Translations under genes and position numbers: made by a program
Source: Bog-756 sp963830165
Lineage (GTDB): Bacteria; Actinomycetota; Acidimicrobiia; Acidimicrobiales; RAAP-2
NCBI GenBank assembly: GCA_963830165.1
Contig: CAWHKZ010000005.1
Coordinates: 186,001 to 250,000 of the forward strand
DNA length: 64,000 bases
Direction: 5' to 3'
The notes under the pieces: model-generated
What the model saw: only the letters and a program-made list of their open reading frames with translations
What the model was told of the DNA's origin: nothing
Database searches by the model: none
Shown here: positions 50,674 through 59,945 of the stretch, one piece after another
Numbering within the stretch: position 1 is the stretch's first letter
Layout of the letters: every line of letters begins with the position of its first letter

Positions 50674-51765
50674 TCAGTCCCCGCCGCCGGCCCGATCGGC
50701 GGCCACCGCGTCGTAGGTGTCGTAGTCGGCGGCGGTGTCCTCGGCGAACTCGAACTCGAGCAGGCCCGCCCTGCCCCACCGCTCGCGCAGGTAGCCGTCG
50801 TTGGCGTCGAGCAGCCCGAGGCGTCGCACGTTCGGGACCAGCTTGGCGAAGAAGCCGTTCTGGAAGTTCTGGAAGGGCGAGGACTCCATGGTCGAGGCCG
50901 CCTCGGCGATGAACGGCACGACCTCCTCGACCCGCACCCCCATCCGCTCCCACACCTCGGGCGTCGTCGAGCGGGCCCTGGCGTGCACGGTGTGCTCCAG
51001 CAGGAAGTCCTGACGGTCCTTCAGCTCGGCCGCCGACAGGTGCTCGTAGAACTCGCCGAGGGAGAGGATCCCGAAGGCCACGTGGCGGGCCTCGTCGGCC
51101 ATCACGTAGCGGAGGAGCTTCCTGAGCAACGGCTCCGAGGTCCGGCGGGCCAGGTCGCCGAAGGCGGACAGGGCCAGCGACTCGATGACGATCTGCATCC
51201 CGAGGTAGGCGATGTCCCAGCGGCTGTCCTCGAGCAGGCCCGTGATCTGGGCCTCGAGGTGCGGGTTCATCGGGTAGGCGTCGCCCACCTTCTCGTCGAT
51301 GTACCGGGCGAAGACCTCGGTGTGGCGGGCCTCGTCCATGGTCTGGGTGGCGGCGTAGTACTTGGCGTCGATCCACGGGACGGTGTCGACGATCTTCGCC
51401 GCGGTCATCATGGCGCCCTGCTCACCGTGCATGAACTGGCTCAGCAGCGCCGTGAACATCTCGATCCCGAGCTGGAGCAGCTCGGCGTCCCCCCACGACG
51501 CGATCGGCGATCCCGGCAGGCGCGTGACCTCGCGCATCAACCGGAGATTGGGGGCGTCGAGGTCGACCAGGGACTCGGGGTCGACCTCGGTCGACCAGTC
51601 CAGGTCGGTGCTCCCCACCCACTGGGAGTGCGCGCCCTTCTCGTAGAGGGTGACGAGCTGCGGGCGCTCCCGCTCGTAGCGCCACGTGTAGATGCTCTGG
51701 CAGTGGTCGTCGATCACCTTGCAGGTGGCGTCGATCGTCTCACGGTCGGGCAGCTGCGTGGTCAT
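50674..51765 (-). CDS. Ferritin-like diiron protein (R2/AurF-like)
   Basis: A 363-residue helical protein with a duplicated E-DExRH pattern: Glu115 ('HGEQGAM') and 'DEARH' at 144-148, then Glu195 ('IVIESLAL') and 'DEARH' at 224-228, which gives the six ligands of a diiron carboxylate site. Related proteins include diiron N-oxygenases and ribonucleotide-reductase-like oxidases; the reaction is unknown. AGGAGGGAG 5-6 nt before ATG 51765. Divergent from the MFS gene at 51963. Confidence 0.83.
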   Translation of the reverse strand: MTTQLPDRETIDATCKVIDDHCQSIYTWRYERERPQLVTLYEKGAHSQWVGSTDLDWSTEVDPESLVDLDAPNLRLMREVTRLPGSPIASWGDAELLQLGIEMFTALLSQFMHGEQGAMMTAAKIVDTVPWIDAKYYAATQTMDEARHTEVFARYIDEKVGDAYPMNPHLEAQITGLLEDSRWDIAYLGMQIVIESLALSAFGDLARRTSEPLLRKLLRYVMADEARHVAFGILSLGEFYEHLSAAELKDRQDFLLEHTVHARARSTTPEVWERMGVRVEEVVPFIAEAASTMESSPFQNFQNGFFAKLVPNVRRLGLLDANDGYLRERWGRAGLLEFEFAEDTAADYDTYDAVAADRAGGGD

Positions 51766-51962
51766 CGGACTCCCTCCTCGGCCGGCGGTCCGCCGGCCCG
51801 TGCGACGCGCCGCACCCCGACCGGGCCCTGGTCCCGAGCCTACCGGCGTCGCCACTCGGTGTCCCCGTGGGGTGGGAATAGCCCGCTCGCCGCGGCCGTT
51901 GACGAGAGGAGGTCGCATCGGGGGGTGGGTGGCCGATACCACGACATCGCCGGAGGCCCCCG

Positions 51963-53486
51963 ATGACCGACAGCATGCCGAAGTCCCCGCTGATGGACAG
52001 CCAGGCGAAGCTCACCGACAGCCAGGCCAACCACAACCGTCGGTGGTGGATCCTCGTCGTCCTCGGCATCGCCCAGTTGATGGTGATCCTCGACAACACC
52101 ATCGTCAACATCGCCCTGCCCACGGCCCAGCGCGCCCTGGACTTCTCGAACGCCGACCGCCAGTGGGTGGTGACCGGCTACTCCCTCGCCTTCGGCAGCC
52201 TCCTGCTCCTCGGTGGCCGGATCGGTGACTTCATCGGGCGCAAACGGGCCCTCATGATCGGTCTCGTCGGCTTCGCCTGCGCCTCCGCCCTCGGTGGCGC
52301 CTCCACCGGGTTCCCGATGCTGGTCATCGCCCGGTCGGTCCAGGGGGCGTTCGGGGCGCTGTTGGCTCCCTCCGTGCTCGCCCTGCTGGCCACGACCTTC
52401 ACCGAGCCGCGGGAGCGGGCCAAGGCATTCGCCATCTACGGCGGGATCGCCGGAACCGGCGGGGCCATCGGACTGCTCCTCGGCGGCGTCCTCACCTCCT
52501 ACGCGTCGTGGCGGTGGACGCTCTTCGTCAACCTGGCCTTCGCCGCCGTGGCCGCCACCGGCGCCATGCTGTGGCTCAGGAACGAGCGGCCGGCCGACCA
52601 CGACCCGATCGACCTGCCCGGAATCTTCCTCGTGACGAGCGGCCTGTTCTGCATCGTCTTCGGCCTCTCCCACGCCGAGACCACCTCGTGGACCGATCAC
52701 TTCACCATCGGGTTCCTGGCGCTCGGCGCGCTCCTGCTCGGCATCTTCGCTGTCGTGGAGACCCGCGTGCGGTACCCGCTCCTGCCGCCCCGGGTGGTGC
52801 GCAACCGGACCCGCGGCGGGTCGATGCTGGCCATGCTGTTCGCCAGCATCGGGATCTTCGGTGTGTTCCTGTTCCTCACGTACTACCTGCAGGGCACCCT
52901 CGACTTCAGCCCCGTCAAGACGGGCTTCGCCTTCCTGCCGATGGTCGTGGCGCTGGCCCTCACCGCCCAGGTGTCGAACCGGGTGCTCCTCCCCCGGCTC
53001 GGGCCGAAGATCATCGTCCCCATCGGCCTGGCCTGCGACGCCGTGGGCATGTACCTGCTGCACCTGGTCGGCCTGCACAGCGCGTACGTCACCCACGTCA
53101 TGCCCTATCTCATCCTCCTCGGGTTCGGATTCGGCCTCAGCCTGGCGCCGTCGTTCAGCACCGGCACCCTCGGCCTCCGGCCCCACGACGCCGGCGTCGG
53201 GTCGGCCACCCTCAACACCTGCCAGCAGGTCGGCGGCTCGATCGGCACGGCGCTGCTCAACACGCTGGCCGCCAGTGCCGCGGCGGCCTACCTGGTCGGG
53301 AAGGTGCCCAGCGTGGTCAACGTGCAGAGCGCCGCACTGCACAGCTACACCACGGCCTTCCTGTGGTCGTCGGGTTTCTTCGTGGTCGGCGCGGTCCTGT
53401 CCGGGCTCGTCTTCCAGCGGGGCAACCTGGCTCAGCTGGCCAGCCCGGCCGCCGGCTCCGACGCCCCGGTCCTCGTCCACGCCTGA
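51963..53486 (+). CDS. MFS multidrug exporter, DHA2 (14-helix) family
   Basis: A 507-residue EmrB/QacA-type transporter with 14 helices: 'LDNTIVNIALPTAQRAL' (motif D1), 'GGRIGDFIGRKRAL' (motif A), 'GGIAGTGGAIGLLLGGVLTS' (motif C). A 25-residue hydrophilic N-terminus carries a duplicated 'DSQAK/DSQAN' pair. No regulator lies beside it. Confidence 0.88.
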   Translation: MTDSMPKSPLMDSQAKLTDSQANHNRRWWILVVLGIAQLMVILDNTIVNIALPTAQRALDFSNADRQWVVTGYSLAFGSLLLLGGRIGDFIGRKRALMIGLVGFACASALGGASTGFPMLVIARSVQGAFGALLAPSVLALLATTFTEPRERAKAFAIYGGIAGTGGAIGLLLGGVLTSYASWRWTLFVNLAFAAVAATGAMLWLRNERPADHDPIDLPGIFLVTSGLFCIVFGLSHAETTSWTDHFTIGFLALGALLLGIFAVVETRVRYPLLPPRVVRNRTRGGSMLAMLFASIGIFGVFLFLTYYLQGTLDFSPVKTGFAFLPMVVALALTAQVSNRVLLPRLGPKIIVPIGLACDAVGMYLLHLVGLHSAYVTHVMPYLILLGFGFGLSLAPSFSTGTLGLRPHDAGVGSATLNTCQQVGGSIGTALLNTLAASAAAAYLVGKVPSVVNVQSAALHSYTTAFLWSSGFFVVGAVLSGLVFQRGNLAQLASPAAGSDAPVLVHA

Positions 53487-53613
53487 CCTCCGGTCCGGGC
53501 GGACTGGCCGTCCGGATGGCATCATGCGGTCCGACAGGTCCCCACGACCGGAAGGACGACGCCATGCGCCAACGAACGACCGCCGGACGACCCGTCCGTG
53601 GGACGGAAGCGCG

Positions 53614-54432
53614 GTGATCCTCGACCGGTTCGGCGTCGGCGGCCGGGTCGCCGTGGTGACCGGGGCCGGGCTGGGCATCGGCCGGGGAATCGCCCTCGGT
53701 CTGGCCGAGGCCGGGGCCGACGTGGTGCTGGCCGCCCGCACCGCATCCGACCTCGAGGAGGTTGGCGCGCTGGTGCGCAGCCTCGGTCGGCGGGCCCTGG
53801 TGGTCCCGACCGACGTCACCGTGGAGGAGCAGTGCCGGGCGCTGCTCGACGCGGCAGTCACGGAGTTCGGACGGCTCGACATCCTGGTCAACAACGCCGG
53901 CGGGGCGATGCCCCGGGCGGCGCTGGACACGAGCGAGGGATTCATGGCCCGCACGTTCGCCTTCAACGTCACCGCACCGCTGACCCTGACGAAGGTGGCC
54001 GCCCGCCACATGGTGGACACCACCGGGCACGGGGCGGTGGTCAACATCTCGTCACGGTCGGCCTCCATGACCCAGCCCATGTTCGTCGCCTACGGCGCGG
54101 CCAAGGCCGCGCTCGATCGGCTCACGCGGAACATGGCCGCCGAGATGGCCCCCCGGGTTCGGGTCAACGCCCTCGACGTGGGTGGGGTGGCCACCCGGTC
54201 CCTCGACATCGTGCTGACCGACGACGGCCTGCGCCAGCAGTTCCTGGACGGCACCCCGATGGGCCGACCGGGCGAGCCCGAGGACATCGCCTGTGCCGTG
54301 CTGTACCTGGCCTCCGACGCCTCGTCGTGGGTGACCGGCAAGGTGTTCGAGATCGACGGGGGCACCGAGGCGCCGGCCATGGTGGTCCCGTTCGCCCGCC
54401 TCGAGCCGACGCCGACGCCGACGGACAGGTGA
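53614..54432 (+). CDS. Short-chain dehydrogenase/reductase (FabG-like)
   Basis: A 272-residue classical SDR: 'VVTGAGLGIGRG' cofactor loop, 'LVNNAGG', catalytic Ser in 'VNISSRSAS', 'YGAAK' (Tyr-x3-Lys) and the C-terminal 'VTGKVFEIDGG' typical of FabG-like enzymes. GTG 53614 gives a normal N-terminus; no strong RBS. Substrate unknown. Confidence 0.86.
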   Translation: MILDRFGVGGRVAVVTGAGLGIGRGIALGLAEAGADVVLAARTASDLEEVGALVRSLGRRALVVPTDVTVEEQCRALLDAAVTEFGRLDILVNNAGGAMPRAALDTSEGFMARTFAFNVTAPLTLTKVAARHMVDTTGHGAVVNISSRSASMTQPMFVAYGAAKAALDRLTRNMAAEMAPRVRVNALDVGGVATRSLDIVLTDDGLRQQFLDGTPMGRPGEPEDIACAVLYLASDASSWVTGKVFEIDGGTEAPAMVVPFARLEPTPTPTDR

Positions 54433-54490
54433 GCGCGGGCGACGACGCCGTCACGGGGCGGCGACGGGACGCCCGGACCGCCCGCCCCGC

Positions 54491-54787
54491 TCAGGCGGGG
54501 ATGCCGCCGGCGGCGGTCGACTCGACGGCGGCACGGTCCGAGCCGGCCAGCCAGGTCACCACGGCGGCGTGCACGGCTCCCACCAGGTCGCCCGCCCGGA
54601 TGCCGTCGTAGTACCCGTCGTACACGGCTTCGCACAGTGAACCGGTGGCCCGGCAGCAGTAGTGGCCCGAGGTGGGCGAGGCCGGGGCCACGGCCCGATG
54701 CACGGCGAGGCACACCGGCTCGTGGCTGCAACCCGAGCCCAGATTCCCGGCGATCACCTCCCGGAGGCCCCCACCACCGTCGTCCAT
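54491..54787 (-). CDS. Hypothetical small Cys-containing protein
   Basis: A 98-residue product starting 'MDDGGGGLREVIAGNLGSG' with five Cys residues in 'GCSHEPVCLAVH' and 'HYCCRATGSLCEAV', a spacing compatible with a small metal site or disulphides, and a helical C-terminus. No domain recognised and no clear RBS. The product is protein-like in composition, unlike the overlapping frames. Confidence 0.5.
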   Translation of the reverse strand: MDDGGGGLREVIAGNLGSGCSHEPVCLAVHRAVAPASPTSGHYCCRATGSLCEAVYDGYYDGIRAGDLVGAVHAAVVTWLAGSDRAAVESTAAGGIPA

Positions 54788-54827
54788 GCGGCCATGCTAC
54801 CGACGCCGCCCGACCGTTCCCGGAGCG

Positions 54828-55985
54828 TCAGCGGGTGGGTCCCACGGCCAGGGCCTCGCGGTACGTCACACCGATCTGCTCGGCCAGGACGTCCATCGAG
54901 TACCGCGTGCGCCACAGTTCAACGGCCCCCCGGGACGCCTCGGCGTAGGTATCGCGGTCGATCAGCTCCCGCAGGGCGCAGTAGACGAGGGGCGGGTCGT
55001 TCGGGACCCGGCGGACACCGGGGCCGGCCAGGCCCTCGTCCAGCCAGGGGATGTCGCTGGTCACGACCGGCACGCCCCGTTGCAGCGCCTCGAGGATCAC
55101 GTACGGCGGACCCGAGTCGCACCGGGTGGGCAGGACCAGCAGGTCGATGGTGGGCAGCAGGTCGTCCAGCAGGTGCCGGCGTTCCACGGGACCGGTCCAG
55201 GTGACCGAGCCCTCGGGGAGCGCCACGTCGTGGGGCACCGGGTCGGTCCCGACGATCAGCAGGCGTGCGTCGGGATAGTCGGCCACCAGCTTCTGGAAGG
55301 CCTCGAGGACGATGGAGCCGCCCTTCTCCTCGAAGCGGGTCGAGACGTAGCCGATGGTCCGTGGCCGCCCCGTACGGGGCGGCGAGGCGGCGCCGTCGAT
55401 GCCGAGGGTGCGCACGGCCATGCGACGCGGGTCGGCCCCTTCGGCCACCATGCGGTCCCGGTAGTGCTCGGACTGGACCATCATCCGGGAGGCCCGGCGC
55501 GGAGGTTCCCACGACAGCTGGACCCCGGCCGCGGCGGCCATGAGGCGTTCGACCCGTGTGGCGGTCGCCACCTTGCGCTCGGGCCATTGCCACCGGTCGC
55601 CGTAGAGGACGGGAAGCGGGAACCCGGAGCTGGTCACGAGAGGGAGGTCGGTCCCCACCAGGCGAATCGGGAACACGTGGGCGTGTACGAGATCGAAGGC
55701 GGCGGGGTCGACGCTCATATAGCGGTACGGCTCGCGGAAGAGACGGCCGGTGCGCCGGAGCCCGAGCTCGACGGCGCGTGCTGCGAAGATCAGCGCATCT
55801 GCAGGCCGGAGGGCACCGTGCCTCGGACGGCGGCCCCGCTCGGTCACGGATCCCTCGTCGAGGGCGTCCACATATGTGGTGTACGTGACCCCGTCGGGGG
55901 GCCGGGCGATGAGCGCCTCGGTGTAGGCGACGTCCCCACCGGGGACGTCGCGGTCCGCCACCGGGCTCATCAGCAGGACACGCAC
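54828..55985 (-). CDS. Glycosyltransferase family 4-like protein
   Basis: A 385-residue GT-B fold enzyme: N-terminal 'MRVLLMSPVADRDVPGGD', linker at 'RTIGYVSTRFEEKGG', C-terminal donor site 'TRCDSGPPYVILEALQRGVP' with the E-x7-E-like region. Transfers a sugar from a nucleotide donor to an unknown acceptor. GTG start at 55985 without a strong RBS. It stands alone, not in an obvious polysaccharide cluster. Confidence 0.85.
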   Translation of the reverse strand: MRVLLMSPVADRDVPGGDVAYTEALIARPPDGVTYTTYVDALDEGSVTERGRRPRHGALRPADALIFAARAVELGLRRTGRLFREPYRYMSVDPAAFDLVHAHVFPIRLVGTDLPLVTSSGFPLPVLYGDRWQWPERKVATATRVERLMAAAAGVQLSWEPPRRASRMMVQSEHYRDRMVAEGADPRRMAVRTLGIDGAASPPRTGRPRTIGYVSTRFEEKGGSIVLEAFQKLVADYPDARLLIVGTDPVPHDVALPEGSVTWTGPVERRHLLDDLLPTIDLLVLPTRCDSGPPYVILEALQRGVPVVTSDIPWLDEGLAGPGVRRVPNDPPLVYCALRELIDRDTYAEASRGAVELWRTRYSMDVLAEQIGVTYREALAVGPTR

Positions 55986-56216
55986 AATATCCAGAGGCTA
56001 CAGGGGTTATCCCCCGTTCACCAGGCGTTTCCCGCCCGGACCCGGAGGTCTGGCACCCAGGAAGACCGGCCTTCCGTGCCCGGCCGGGACCGTCGGGCTC
56101 CCCGGATGAACAGGGCGTGAACTCCGCTGGTCACCCGCCCGGACCGGCACCCGGTCCCGGTACCCTGACGGTGCCGTCCGGCCCGGACGGGGCCCCTCCC
56201 GACCACTGGAATCGCC

Positions 56217-57257
56217 ATGGCCCACCCCCTCGAGCTCGGTGTCGACACCTTCGGCGACGTCACTCTCGGCCCCGACGGGCTCCCCCTCGGCCAGGCGGAG
56301 GTGATCCGTCAGGTGGTCGAGGAGGGCGTGGTGGCCGACCAGGTCGGCATCGACGTCGTCGGGATCGGCGAGCACCACCGGGAGGACTTCGCCATCTCCT
56401 CACCCGAGATGGTCCTGGCCGCCATCGCCGGGCGGACGCAGCGCATCCGGCTGGGCTCGGCCGTGACCGTGCTCAGCTCCGACGACCCGGTACGAGTGTT
56501 CCAACGGTTCTCGACCCTGGACGCGGTGTCGGACGGTCGGGCCGAGGTCGTACTCGGGCGTGGCTCGTTCACCGAGTCGTTCCCCCTGTTCGGCTACGAC
56601 CTGGCCGACTACGAGACGCTCTTCGACGAGAAGGTGGACCTCTTCGTCCGCCTGCTCGACGAGGACCCGGTGACGTGGTCGGGTACCACGCGGGCCGGCC
56701 TCGAGCGGAGCCAGGTCCACCCGAGGACCGGGTCGGGGCGGCTCACGACCTGGATCGGGGTCGGGGGCAGCCCCCAGTCCGTCATCCGGGCGGCCCACCA
56801 CCACCTACCGCTGATGGTGGCCATCATCGGAGGCGAGAGTGCCCGCTTCGCCCCGCTCATCGACCTGTACCACCGGGCGCTCGAGGAGTTCGGACAGCCC
56901 GAGCTCCCCGTGGGTGTCCACTCCCCCGGGCACGTGGCCGACACCGACGACGAGGCCCGTGAACAGCTGTGGCCCCACATGAAGCGCATGCGGGACAGGA
57001 TCGGCGCCGAGCGGGGCTGGGGGCCGATGGGCCGGGCCGAGTTCGATCGGCAGGCCGGGCCGGACGGCTCCCTCTACGTGGGCTCACCGGAGACGGTGGC
57101 CCGGAAGATCGCCGCCACCGTGCGGGTACTCGGGCTGTCGCGCTTCGACATGAAGTACAGCGCCGGCCACCTGCCCCACGACCTCATGCTGCACAGCATC
57201 GAGCTGTACGGCACGAAGGTCGCGCCCCTGGTCCGGGATCTCCTGGCCGGGGGCTGA
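56217..57257 (+). CDS. LLM-class flavin-dependent oxidoreductase
   Basis: A 346-residue bacterial-luciferase-like protein: 'LELGVDTFGDVT' first strand, 'VGIGEHHREDFAISSPEMVL', 'IRLGSAVTVLSSDDPVRVFQ', 'GRAEVVLGRGSFTESFPLFG' and the C-terminal 'MKYSAGHLPHD'. It belongs to a different LLM branch from the gene at 46781 (probably FMN-dependent). Substrate unknown. Confidence 0.87.
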   Translation: MAHPLELGVDTFGDVTLGPDGLPLGQAEVIRQVVEEGVVADQVGIDVVGIGEHHREDFAISSPEMVLAAIAGRTQRIRLGSAVTVLSSDDPVRVFQRFSTLDAVSDGRAEVVLGRGSFTESFPLFGYDLADYETLFDEKVDLFVRLLDEDPVTWSGTTRAGLERSQVHPRTGSGRLTTWIGVGGSPQSVIRAAHHHLPLMVAIIGGESARFAPLIDLYHRALEEFGQPELPVGVHSPGHVADTDDEAREQLWPHMKRMRDRIGAERGWGPMGRAEFDRQAGPDGSLYVGSPETVARKIAATVRVLGLSRFDMKYSAGHLPHDLMLHSIELYGTKVAPLVRDLLAGG

Positions 57258-57360
57258 GCGGACGCGTCGGCGGCACCCGTCGGCCCGCTGGCACCGGTAA
57301 AGCACAGGGGTGTTCGCGCCGATGGAGGGGGTACCCGATCCCGACGGGAGACGTCGGTCC

Positions 57361-58473
57361 ATGACCTCCAATCCACAGGACGCGCTGGCCGACACGATCG
57401 GCGTACAGGCCGAGGCCGACGCGCGCCAGGGGTTCTGGCTGGCCCACATGCGGATGGGATTCGGGATCTTCCTTCTGGAGGCCCTCGTCGTCCTGCTCTA
57501 CCTCCACGCCACGCCGTCCGGTTACCACCGGGCCGTCCTCGACGCCATCGTCGCCACCTGGGTCATGTGTGCGCTGGCCGGGTTCGTCCTCGCCCCCATG
57601 ATCGCCCCGCGCTCCTGGTGCACCACGTACTCGGTCGCGTGGACCCTCGCGTCGACGTACGCGGTCGGGCTGGTGGCCGTCCTCGACTCGGGGATCAACA
57701 GCCCGATCCTCCTCGTGCTCTACCTGCCCATCGTCTACGGGGCCCTCATGTTCACCCCCCGGGCGGCGCTCGCCTGCGGCCTGTCGGCCATGGTGGTGGT
57801 GACGTTCGTGGCAGGGTGCAGCCGGGACTTCGGCGCCGTGGAGGGCTGGACCTTCATGCTCTTCGGCACGGTGGCCGGGGCGGCCGCCCTCTCGGTGGCG
57901 GCGGCCGTCAACCGGAGCCACATCGAGGAGCACGCACAGCGCCTCCTGGCCGAGCTGGCCGAGCTGGCCGGTACCGACGAGCTCACCGGGTGCGTGGTGC
58001 GCCGGGTCCTGCGCCAGCGCGCCGAGGAGGAGATCGAGCGGGCCCTGCGCACCCAGAGCCCGTTGAGCCTGCTGATGATCGACGTCGACCGGTTCAAGGA
58101 GGTCAACGACACCTTCGGGCACGTCGTGGGCGACCGGGTGCTGGCGACCATCGGCGCCATCCTGATGGCCCACGTCCGGCCGTTCGACGTCGCCAGCCGC
58201 CTGGGGGGTGACGAGTTCGCCGTCCTCCTTCCCGAGACCGACTCCTCGTCCGCCGTCCACGTGGCCGAGCGCATCTTCCGTGACCTGGCACCCCGCTCCG
58301 AGGTGCCGGTCACCCTCAGCATCGGGGTGAGCAGCCTCGACCGTTCGATGCCCACCGTCGAACGCCTCTTCGACGAGGCCGACATGGCGCTCTACCAGGT
58401 GAAGCGGGCCGGACGCGACGCCATCGCGGTGCGCGGGCGGGATCCGAGCGCCACGCCCTGGAGCGACCTGTAG
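57361..58473 (+). CDS. Membrane diguanylate cyclase (GGDEF)
   Basis: A 370-residue protein with about five or six membrane helices (35-190) as sensor and a C-terminal GGDEF domain with intact 'RLGGDEFAVLL'; no RxxD inhibitory site is obvious five residues upstream ('RPFDVASRLGG' has RPFD, which could serve). Synthesises cyclic di-GMP. ATG 57361 with GGGAG about 10 nt upstream; GTG 57310 is an alternative. Followed after 3 bp by another GGDEF gene. Confidence 0.87.
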   Translation: MTSNPQDALADTIGVQAEADARQGFWLAHMRMGFGIFLLEALVVLLYLHATPSGYHRAVLDAIVATWVMCALAGFVLAPMIAPRSWCTTYSVAWTLASTYAVGLVAVLDSGINSPILLVLYLPIVYGALMFTPRAALACGLSAMVVVTFVAGCSRDFGAVEGWTFMLFGTVAGAAALSVAAAVNRSHIEEHAQRLLAELAELAGTDELTGCVVRRVLRQRAEEEIERALRTQSPLSLLMIDVDRFKEVNDTFGHVVGDRVLATIGAILMAHVRPFDVASRLGGDEFAVLLPETDSSSAVHVAERIFRDLAPRSEVPVTLSIGVSSLDRSMPTVERLFDEADMALYQVKRAGRDAIAVRGRDPSATPWSDL

Positions 58474-58476
58474 GGG

Positions 58477-59898
58477 ATGCCATCACCGGACGCGGAAAAG
58501 GCCGGGTCCGGTGTTCAGTCGGCGACCCGACGTGCCGACAATTCCTCCATGGGAGACGACCGCCCGGCCCTGGACGCCCCTCGGGGCATCCCCGTGCTGA
58601 TGCACAAGGACGCGTTCGGGGGAATCATCGACTGCGACGAGGCGTCCCTCCCCGTCCTCGGCTGGGAGCGGGAGCACCTGGTCGGGGGCAAGTCACTCGA
58701 CTTCATCCATCCCGCGGATCACGACGAGGCCGTCGCCCGCTGGATGACCATGCTCGAGAATCCGGGCGTCGAGTTCGTGTCGCGCTACCGGCACCTGCAC
58801 GCCTCCGGCAGGTGGCTCCACGTCGACGTCACGACCCTGAACTCCGTCGACGTGCTCGGCAGCGTCACCTGCACCCTCGTCGCGCTGGGATGGGCCGCCG
58901 ACGACGGCGCACCCGTCGTCGCGGGTGGCTCGTCCGAGCTGCGGGCCCTCCACAAGATCCGCTCCGGTGAGCGCCTGCTCCGCCGCCTGGCCGAGTGGCT
59001 CCCCACCGGCGTCGCCTACGTGGACGCCGCCGGCACCGTCACCTACGCCAACGCGCAGGCCCGTCTGCTGCTCGGGGTGGACGACGGCTGCCCGGCCGAT
59101 CTCCTGTTCGCCACCCTCGACGACAGCGGTGCCACCGAGGCCGGCAAGAGCCTCCGGCGCATCCTCGGCACCGATGCCGACGCCCTGGTGACGACCACAC
59201 GCGACCACCCCACCCTCGGGAAGCGGTTCCTCCAGGTCGCACTCCGGGGACTCGCCGACGGGCCGGACGGGCCGGCCGGGCTGGTGGTGTCGGTGGAGGA
59301 CGCCACCGACCGGATCCGGGCGCGGGCCGAACTCGAGCGACGGGCGTCGACCGACCCCCTGACCGGTTGCCTCAACCGCGGCGCCTTCCTCGAGGAGCTC
59401 CACGGCATCCACCGCCGAGGCGAGTGCTACGTGCTGGCCTTCGTCGACGTCGACCGGCTGAAGAGCCAGAACGACACGCTGGGACACGCCGGTGGTGACG
59501 TCCTCCTGATCGAGACGGCCGACCACCTCCGCAGCGCACTCCGGCCGGGCGACGTGGTCGGTCGCATCGGGGGTGACGAGTTCGTCGCCATCTGCCGCGG
59601 GATCGACGGCCATGACGGCGCCCTGGCTGTCACGCGCCGCATCGCCGCCTCGATGACGTGGGTCTTCGACGCCGGCTCGTTGACCTTCCCCGTGTCGGCG
59701 TCGGTCGGCGCCACACTCGTCGATCCGGAGACGGACATCGCCCAGGCGCTGGCGCGGGCCGACAACGCCATGTACGCGGCCAAGCGCAGCCGGGCCGAGG
59801 CGGGCGTCCTCTGGGACGAGTCACTGCCACCGGTGAGCGACAGCCGGCTGTCTGACGATCTCGCCCTCTGGGGGATCGCCTCGGCACCGGGCGGCTGA
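58477..59898 (+). CDS. Cytosolic PAS-PAS-GGDEF diguanylate cyclase
   Basis: A 473-residue protein with two PAS-like domains (about 40-150 and 165-285, 'GVAYVDAAGTVTYANAQARL') and a C-terminal GGDEF domain with 'GRIGGDEFVAICRG', apparently active; 'RPGDVVGRIGG' supplies an RxxD inhibitory site. No membrane segment. It starts 3 bp after the stop of the membrane GGDEF gene, so the two cyclases should be co-expressed and read different cues. ATG 58549 is an alternative start. Confidence 0.87.
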   Translation: MPSPDAEKAGSGVQSATRRADNSSMGDDRPALDAPRGIPVLMHKDAFGGIIDCDEASLPVLGWEREHLVGGKSLDFIHPADHDEAVARWMTMLENPGVEFVSRYRHLHASGRWLHVDVTTLNSVDVLGSVTCTLVALGWAADDGAPVVAGGSSELRALHKIRSGERLLRRLAEWLPTGVAYVDAAGTVTYANAQARLLLGVDDGCPADLLFATLDDSGATEAGKSLRRILGTDADALVTTTRDHPTLGKRFLQVALRGLADGPDGPAGLVVSVEDATDRIRARAELERRASTDPLTGCLNRGAFLEELHGIHRRGECYVLAFVDVDRLKSQNDTLGHAGGDVLLIETADHLRSALRPGDVVGRIGGDEFVAICRGIDGHDGALAVTRRIAASMTWVFDAGSLTFPVSASVGATLVDPETDIAQALARADNAMYAAKRSRAEAGVLWDESLPPVSDSRLSDDLALWGIASAPGG

Positions 59899-59902
59899 GC
59901 CC

Positions 59903-59939
59903 GCACCGGCGGCCACCCCGGGGGGACGACCGCCGGTGC
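59903..59939. terminator. Hairpin between convergent genes
   Basis: Perfect 10-bp inverted repeat GCACCGGCGG-N17-CCGCCGGTGC, 4 bp after the GGDEF stop and just before the stop of the convergent giant gene. No U-run on either side, as is common in high-GC actinobacteria; probably a bidirectional terminator. Confidence 0.5.
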
Positions 59940-59945
59940 CCGGCG

